Made by a program: the position numbers and the translations under genes. Below the pieces are notes generated by a model, which worked only from the letters and a program-made list of their open reading frames with translations, searched no databases and was not told the DNA's origin. This document shows, in pieces, positions 57,518 to 64,000 of a stretch of DNA of 64,000 nucleotides. Positions within the stretch are counted from its first letter, which is position 1, and each line of letters opens with the position of its first letter. Source of the stretch: Pseudarthrobacter oxydans (GTDB lineage Bacteria; Actinomycetota; Actinomycetes; Actinomycetales; Micrococcaceae); NCBI RefSeq assembly GCF_030812335.1, contig NZ_JAUSSN010000003.1:62001-126000 (forward strand), given 5' to 3'.

Positions 57518-58576
57518 ATGCACTGTTCCATCATTCCTCCGTACATGCTCCGCCGCCTGGCGGCCCAGCGCGAACCCGAGCTCTCCGCCGCCGCCCGCGC
57601 GGCAAAGGAAGCGCTGCACCACGTCCCGAGCTTCCAGGCCTCCCGCGCCGTGCCCGGGCCCGGCAGCCATCCGGGACTGCGGGAACCCCAGCCGGCCCCG
57701 CCGGAACGGACGGTCTTCGACGCCAAGTTCGCCGAGCAGCTCCCCGGCAGCGTGGTCCGCAAAGAAGGGGAACCTCCCACCGGCGATCCCGCCGCCGACG
57801 AGGCCTATGACGGGCTGGGACACACCCACCGCCTCTACGCCGAAGCCTTCGGCCGGAACTCGATCGACGGCAACGGCCTCCACCTCGAGGCCACCGTCCA
57901 CTACGGCCGCCTGTACGACAACGCGTTCTGGGACGGGCGGCAAATGGTGTTCGGCGACGGCGACGGCCAGGTGTTCCAGCGGTTCACGAAATCCTTGAGC
58001 GTGATCGGCCACGAACTCGCCCACGGCGTCACCCAGTACTCCGCGGGGCTGGTCTACCGCAACCAGGCCGGCGCGCTGAACGAATCGATGTCCGACGTCT
58101 TTGGGGCGCTTGTTGAGCAGCACCTCCGGCAGCAGTCGACGGCGGAGGCTAGTTGGCTGATCGGCGAGGGCCTCTTCACGGAAAAGGTCCAGGGGACCGC
58201 TTTGCGTTCCCTGAAGGCGCCGGGGACCGCGTACGACGACGACGTGCTCGGCAAGGACCCGCAGCCGGACTCCATGGACGGCTATGTGCACACCAGCGCT
58301 GACAACGGCGGGGTGCACATCAACTCCGGGATCCCCAACCGGGCGTTCTGCCTGGTGGCCACGGCGCTGGGCGGCAACGCGTGGGACGCACCGGGCCGGA
58401 TCTGGTATGAAACCCTGACCGGTGGCACGCTCGCCCCGACCGCCACGTTCGGGGCGTTCGCCAAGGCCACAGCGGCCTCCGCCAAGGAGCTGTTCGGGGC
58501 GGATTCCACGGAGCATGACGCCGTGCGGTCCGCGTGGGAAACTGTGAAGGTAAAGTTCCCTGGAGCCAGACGATAA
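57518..58576 (+). CDS. Protealysin-like M4 metalloprotease without signal peptide
   Basis: 352 residues. The short protealysin-type propeptide starts CSIIPPYMLRRLA. The catalytic domain has VIGHELAHGVTQYSAGL (zinc His pair near 166-170), the third ligand Glu in GALNESMSDVFGALVE, and the active-site His in VHTSADNGGVHINSGIPNRAF. There is no secretion signal, as in protealysins. AAGGGG is 6 nt before the ATG; an ORF extending back to 57200 is rejected. Paired with an inhibitor-like gene. Confidence 0.92.
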   Translation: MHCSIIPPYMLRRLAAQREPELSAAARAAKEALHHVPSFQASRAVPGPGSHPGLREPQPAPPERTVFDAKFAEQLPGSVVRKEGEPPTGDPAADEAYDGLGHTHRLYAEAFGRNSIDGNGLHLEATVHYGRLYDNAFWDGRQMVFGDGDGQVFQRFTKSLSVIGHELAHGVTQYSAGLVYRNQAGALNESMSDVFGALVEQHLRQQSTAEASWLIGEGLFTEKVQGTALRSLKAPGTAYDDDVLGKDPQPDSMDGYVHTSADNGGVHINSGIPNRAFCLVATALGGNAWDAPGRIWYETLTGGTLAPTATFGAFAKATAASAKELFGADSTEHDAVRSAWETVKVKFPGARR

Positions 58577-58635
58577 CCAAGCTCATGGCGCTCCGAAACC
58601 CATGAATGTTGCCGTCTCCCGACGATCCGAGACCG

Positions 58636-58953
58636 ATGAAAATCACTGTGCAGCGCAGCGGCGGACTGGCCGGCATGAAGCGGACGTGGACCGTGCAGCC
58701 CACACCGCCGGAGGACACGGACCTCTGGCAGCCCCTCATCGAGGCCTGCCCGTGGGACGCCGTCCCCAAGTCGGGCCGGAGTGCCGCCGCCGGCCAGCCG
58801 GACCGGTTCCTGTACAACATCCGGGCCGGACAGCACCGCGCCACCCTGCCCGAACAGTCCGTCACCGGCCCCTGGCGGGACCTCGTCGAAACGGCCAAAG
58901 CGGCGGCCGAGCCGCCCCCGGCGTCGGACGGGCCGCAGGGACCCCGGCGCTGA
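58636..58953 (+). CDS. Emfourin-like protealysin inhibitor
   Basis: 105 residues beginning MKITVQRSGGLAGMKRTWTV, with LWQPLIEACPWDAVP and FLYNIRAGQHRATLPEQSV in the middle and a Pro-rich tail. Small size, the N-terminal beta-strand with SGGLAG and position 59 bp after an M4 protease match the emfourin family that blocks protealysin-like enzymes. Start ATG has only GAGACCG upstream, so it may be translated from the protease mRNA. Confidence 0.8.
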   Translation: MKITVQRSGGLAGMKRTWTVQPTPPEDTDLWQPLIEACPWDAVPKSGRSAAAGQPDRFLYNIRAGQHRATLPEQSVTGPWRDLVETAKAAAEPPPASDGPQGPRR

Positions 58954-59021
58954 CGCCCCCGGACCGGCCGCGCCGGTATCTGGCCGTGCCTGATGGGAGT
59001 ACGCCGTGCTGATGGGAGTAT

Positions 59022-59990
59022 CTAGACTGCCGCGGCGAGGTGTCCGCGGAAGGTGCGGCGGTACGACTGCGGGCTGGTGTCCAGCACCTTGGCGAAGTGG
59101 TGCCGCAACAGCACCGAGTGGCCGAAGCCGGATACGCGGGCGATCTCGTCGATGTTCAGGTCAGTGGTCTCGAGCAGTTCCTGGGCCCGCAGCACCCGCT
59201 GTGAGTTGAGCCAGGCCGCCGGGGTCGCACCCGTCTCGGAGCGGAAGCGCCGGGCGAAGGTCCGGGGCGACATGTGGACGCGCGCGGCGAGCTCGTTGAC
59301 CGAATGGTCCTCCCCCAGATGCCGCACCATCCACTGCAGCAGTTCCTCCATGGGCTCGGAGCCGCAGGCCGGGATCGGCCGGTCGATGAACTGGGCCTGG
59401 CCGCCGTCGCGGTGCGGCGGAACCACCATGTCCCGGGCGATGGCCGCCGCCACGTTTGCGCCGAACTCCAGCCGGACCAGGTGCAGGCAGGCGTCGATGC
59501 CCGCGGCGGTGCCCGCACTGGTAATGATCCGGCCGTCCTCGACGTACAGGACGTTTTCATCCACCCGCGCCGCGGGGTAGCGGCTGGCGAGCTCCTGGGA
59601 ATAGTGCCAGTGCGTCGTGCAGCGGCGGCCGTCCAGCAGCCCGGCCCGGGCCAGGGCGAAGGCTCCCGAACAAATGGACATGACCCAGGCCCCGCGGGCG
59701 TGCGCGGCGCGCAGAGTATCAAGGACGGATTCCGGAAGGTCCTCGTCCCGGCCGTAGGGGGTCATGATGACCAGGTCCGCATCCGTCGCGGCGTCGAGCC
59801 CGAGACCCACGTGCAGGGACAGCCCGGACTTCATCGGGACCTCGCCCGGGACGGGGGTGCAGACCCGGAAATCGAAGGCCGGCACACCGGTCCCCCGGTT
59901 CGACCGGTCCACCCCAAAGACCTCAAACGCGGTCCCGAACTCGAAGATCGAGAAGTTGGGAACCACGATCATCGCCACTGATTTGATCAT
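59022..59990 (-). CDS. GlxA-type AraC family transcriptional regulator
   Basis: 322 residues. The DJ-1/PfpI-like domain (1-~185) has MIVVPNFSIFEFGTAFEVFG and the Cys in WVMSICSGAFALA. The C-terminal double helix-turn-helix has VNELAARVHMSPRTFARRFRSETGATPAAWL and IARVSGFGHSVLLRHHFAK. The ATG lies 6 nt after CAGAAT. Divergent from a small membrane protein, with a 15-bp inverted repeat between. It probably controls that gene and itself. Confidence 0.92.
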   Translation of the reverse strand: MIKSVAMIVVPNFSIFEFGTAFEVFGVDRSNRGTGVPAFDFRVCTPVPGEVPMKSGLSLHVGLGLDAATDADLVIMTPYGRDEDLPESVLDTLRAAHARGAWVMSICSGAFALARAGLLDGRRCTTHWHYSQELASRYPAARVDENVLYVEDGRIITSAGTAAGIDACLHLVRLEFGANVAAAIARDMVVPPHRDGGQAQFIDRPIPACGSEPMEELLQWMVRHLGEDHSVNELAARVHMSPRTFARRFRSETGATPAAWLNSQRVLRAQELLETTDLNIDEIARVSGFGHSVLLRHHFAKVLDTSPQSYRRTFRGHLAAAV

Positions 59991-60006
59991 GAATCCATTC
60001 TGGCAG

Positions 60007-60051
60007 AACAGTGGCAGAAATTATAGCTTTTTGGGCATTTCTGCCACTGTT
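60007..60051. promoter_or_regulatory. Perfect 15-bp inverted repeat in the glxA-type/small gene promoter region
   Basis: AACAGTGGCAGAAAT (60007-60021) and ATTTCTGCCACTGTT (60037-60051) with a 15-nt spacer that holds TTATAG. It lies 17 bp from the regulator start and 31 bp from the divergent gene. Confidence 0.7.
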
Positions 60052-60082
60052 GTTGCCTCCCCGACCGGAGAACCATGGAGGT

Positions 60083-60250
60083 ATGGAACTCATCGGAATC
60101 GCCCTCATTGTCCTCATCGTCGTCGGCCTCGCCGCCACCGTCGCAGCCCTCCGCAAGGACGGGCTCGGCCACAACCCGCCGGTCCGCTCGGAAGACTACT
60201 GGACCGCGCTGGACCTGCCCAGCACCAACTACACCTTCCGGATCTTCTGA
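60083..60250 (+). CDS. Small single-pass membrane protein (55 aa)
   Basis: Strong ribosome site GGAGGT directly precedes the ATG. One helix (LIGIALIVLIVVGLAATVAAL) and a ~30-residue polar tail ending YWTALDLPSTNYTFRIF. It is divergent from the GlxA-type regulator and shares its palindrome, so it may be the regulated target. Unknown function. Confidence 0.7.
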   Translation: MELIGIALIVLIVVGLAATVAALRKDGLGHNPPVRSEDYWTALDLPSTNYTFRIF

Positions 60251-60393
60251 GCCCCGGCCGAGTCCCGATCACACCGCATCCCGTCCACCATCCCGTCCAC
60301 TACCGCCCCAACCGTCTCCCCCCACCCGTTGCCCGGCCCCGACAGGGACCGGGCACCTCTCTGTCCCGGAACCGCCGTGCGGACAGTTCCCAG

Positions 60394-60399
60394 TAGACT
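60394..60399 (+). promoter_or_regulatory. -10 hexamer TAGACT of hrpA
   Basis: TAGACT with 10 nt to the ATG, predicting a leader of only 3-4 nt. Confidence 0.4.
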
Positions 60400-60409
60400 G
60401 TGTGCAGCC

Positions 60410-64000
<3,591 letters not shown>

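Overview
The window is chromosomal DNA from a high-GC Gram-positive actinobacterium. Gene content and order point to the Micrococcaceae, most likely Arthrobacter or Pseudarthrobacter. This is inferred from NucS mismatch endonuclease, DUF3039, DUF2017 and DUF2550 proteins, Rho with a long Arg/Asp/Glu-rich N-terminal insertion, the run thrB-rho-prfA-prmC-tsaC-wecA-atp, and many start codons placed 5-7 nt after a TANNNT hexamer. No rRNA, CRISPR array, insertion sequence or prophage was seen. One tRNA gene is present.

Layout. 1-4.5 kb (minus): clpS, DUF2017, murI, a metallo-beta-lactamase-fold hydrolase, rph and rdgB. 4.5-7 kb (plus): NAD salvage genes pncB and pncA, then a small lipoprotein. 7-16.9 kb (minus): a superfamily II helicase with DUF3039, nagB, an ABC ATPase/permease pair, an old yellow enzyme, a thioredoxin-fold/TPR protein and a large envelope protein. 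17-21 kb: an AI-2E family transporter, an alpha/beta hydrolase, a Zn-ribbon protein, nucS and a cold-shock gene with a long leader. 21.2-33.5 kb (minus): the complete F1Fo ATP synthase operon (two AtpI-like genes, then BEFHAGDC). It runs directly into DUF2550, a membrane esterase and a rhomboid-like/MprF-like fusion. 33.6-42 kb: wecA-like, a galactofuranosyltransferase-like GT2, WecG/TagA, tsaC, prmC, prfA and rho. 42.3-48.9 kb (minus): argS-lysA-hom-thrC-thrB, an aspartate-family amino acid operon.

49-52 kb (plus) holds a three-gene flavin-based electron-transfer module: an FMN-binding lipoprotein, ApbE flavin transferase, and a fusion of an RnfD/NqrB-like membrane domain with a ferredoxin-reductase-like domain. 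A tRNA-Arg(CCG) follows. From 52.3 to 55.9 kb is an accessory patch of small or unknown genes with one AAA-type ATPase. After it come a second-type YidC, an SRPBCC protein, a protealysin-like M4 protease next to an emfourin-like inhibitor, a GlxA-type AraC regulator with a perfect 15-bp inverted repeat in its divergent promoter region, and hrpA, which runs off the right edge.

The items most worth follow-up are the flavinylated electron-transfer module and its palindromic promoter site, the rhomboid-pseudoprotease/MprF fusion with its coupled esterase downstream of the ATP synthase genes, the protease/inhibitor pair, the dispersed repeat ending mprF, and the many leaderless start signals.
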